The notes beneath the pieces were generated by a model. That model saw nothing but the letters and a program-made list of their open reading frames with translations, did not search any database and was not told the origin of the DNA. The position numbers and the translations under genes were made by a program. A DNA stretch of 5,126 nucleotides from JBNAVY01 sp049700195 (lineage in GTDB: Bacteria; Bacillota; Thermoanaerobacteria; Thermoanaerobacterales; Thermoanaerobacteraceae), in contig JBNAVY010000078.1 of the NCBI GenBank assembly GCA_049700195.1, positions 1-5,126 on the forward strand, read 5' to 3'. This document shows positions 5,073 through 5,126 of the stretch, piece by piece. Numbering within the stretch: position 1 is the first letter of the stretch; each line of letters opens with the position of its first letter.

Positions 5073-5126
5073 TGGCTCCTCAGGTAGGGCTCGAACCTAC
5101 AACCTACCGGTTAACAGCCGGTTGCT
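5073..5126 (-). tRNA. tRNA-Asn (anticodon GTT), 5' part beyond the window
   Basis: The 3' 54 bases are present: anticodon stem ACCGG/CCGGT around loop CTGTTAA (anticodon GTT), T-arm GTAGG/CCTAC with loop TTCGAGC, acceptor strand CTGAGGA, discriminator G and encoded CCA. The 5' acceptor strand and D-arm lie past the window edge, so the operon promoter and any earlier tRNA genes are not visible. Confidence 0.92.

Noticed and set aside
4627..5126. Repeated GC-rich segments that might look like a repeat array
   Set aside because: They are the T-arms and D-arms of separate tRNA genes, each folding into a full cloverleaf; this is not a CRISPR or satellite array.

Overview
The window is AT-rich (roughly 30% G+C by eye). 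It has strong purine-rich Shine-Dalgarno sites, extended -10 promoters and CCA-encoding tRNA genes in an order like that of Bacillus/Clostridium clusters. This points to a low-G+C Gram-positive bacterium. A ferredoxin-type 2-oxoacid oxidoreductase and a Dps-like ferritin suggest an anaerobe (Clostridia, Thermoanaerobacterales or Halanaerobiia). The species cannot be named from this sequence.

Layout: (1) 6-503, minus: a 165-residue ferritin-like protein of the Dps-like/thioferritin type. (2) 504-766: a divergent intergenic region with one promoter for each direction and a possible structured leader before the ferritin gene. (3) 767-3285, plus: a two-gene operon for a 2-oxoacid:ferredoxin oxidoreductase, made of a fused gamma-alpha subunit and a beta subunit whose start overlaps the upstream stop (ATGA). 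(4) 3286-3589: an AT-rich convergent gap holding an intrinsic terminator that works only for minus-strand transcripts. (5) 3590-4441, minus: an aldo/keto reductase with a GTG start. (6) 4578-4609: the terminator of a minus-strand tRNA operon. (7) 4627-5126, minus: six tRNA genes, in transcription order Asn (cut by the window edge), Glu, Met/Ile-CAU, Asp, Phe, Thr.

The two oxidoreductase subunits should form one enzyme that oxidatively decarboxylates a 2-oxoacid with CoA, or runs in reverse, and passes electrons through a beta-subunit Fe-S cluster to ferredoxin. The divergent ferritin would store iron or detoxify peroxide, a plausible but unproven link to an oxygen-sensitive Fe-S enzyme. The aldo/keto reductase and the tRNA operon are separate transcription units.

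I see no mobile element, CRISPR array, defence system or clearly undescribed multi-gene system. The most notable points are a beta subunit lacking one of the four usual cluster cysteines (Gln47 instead), the cysteine pair in the ferritin, the inverted repeat framing the ferritin leader, and the absence of a visible terminator after the oxidoreductase operon.
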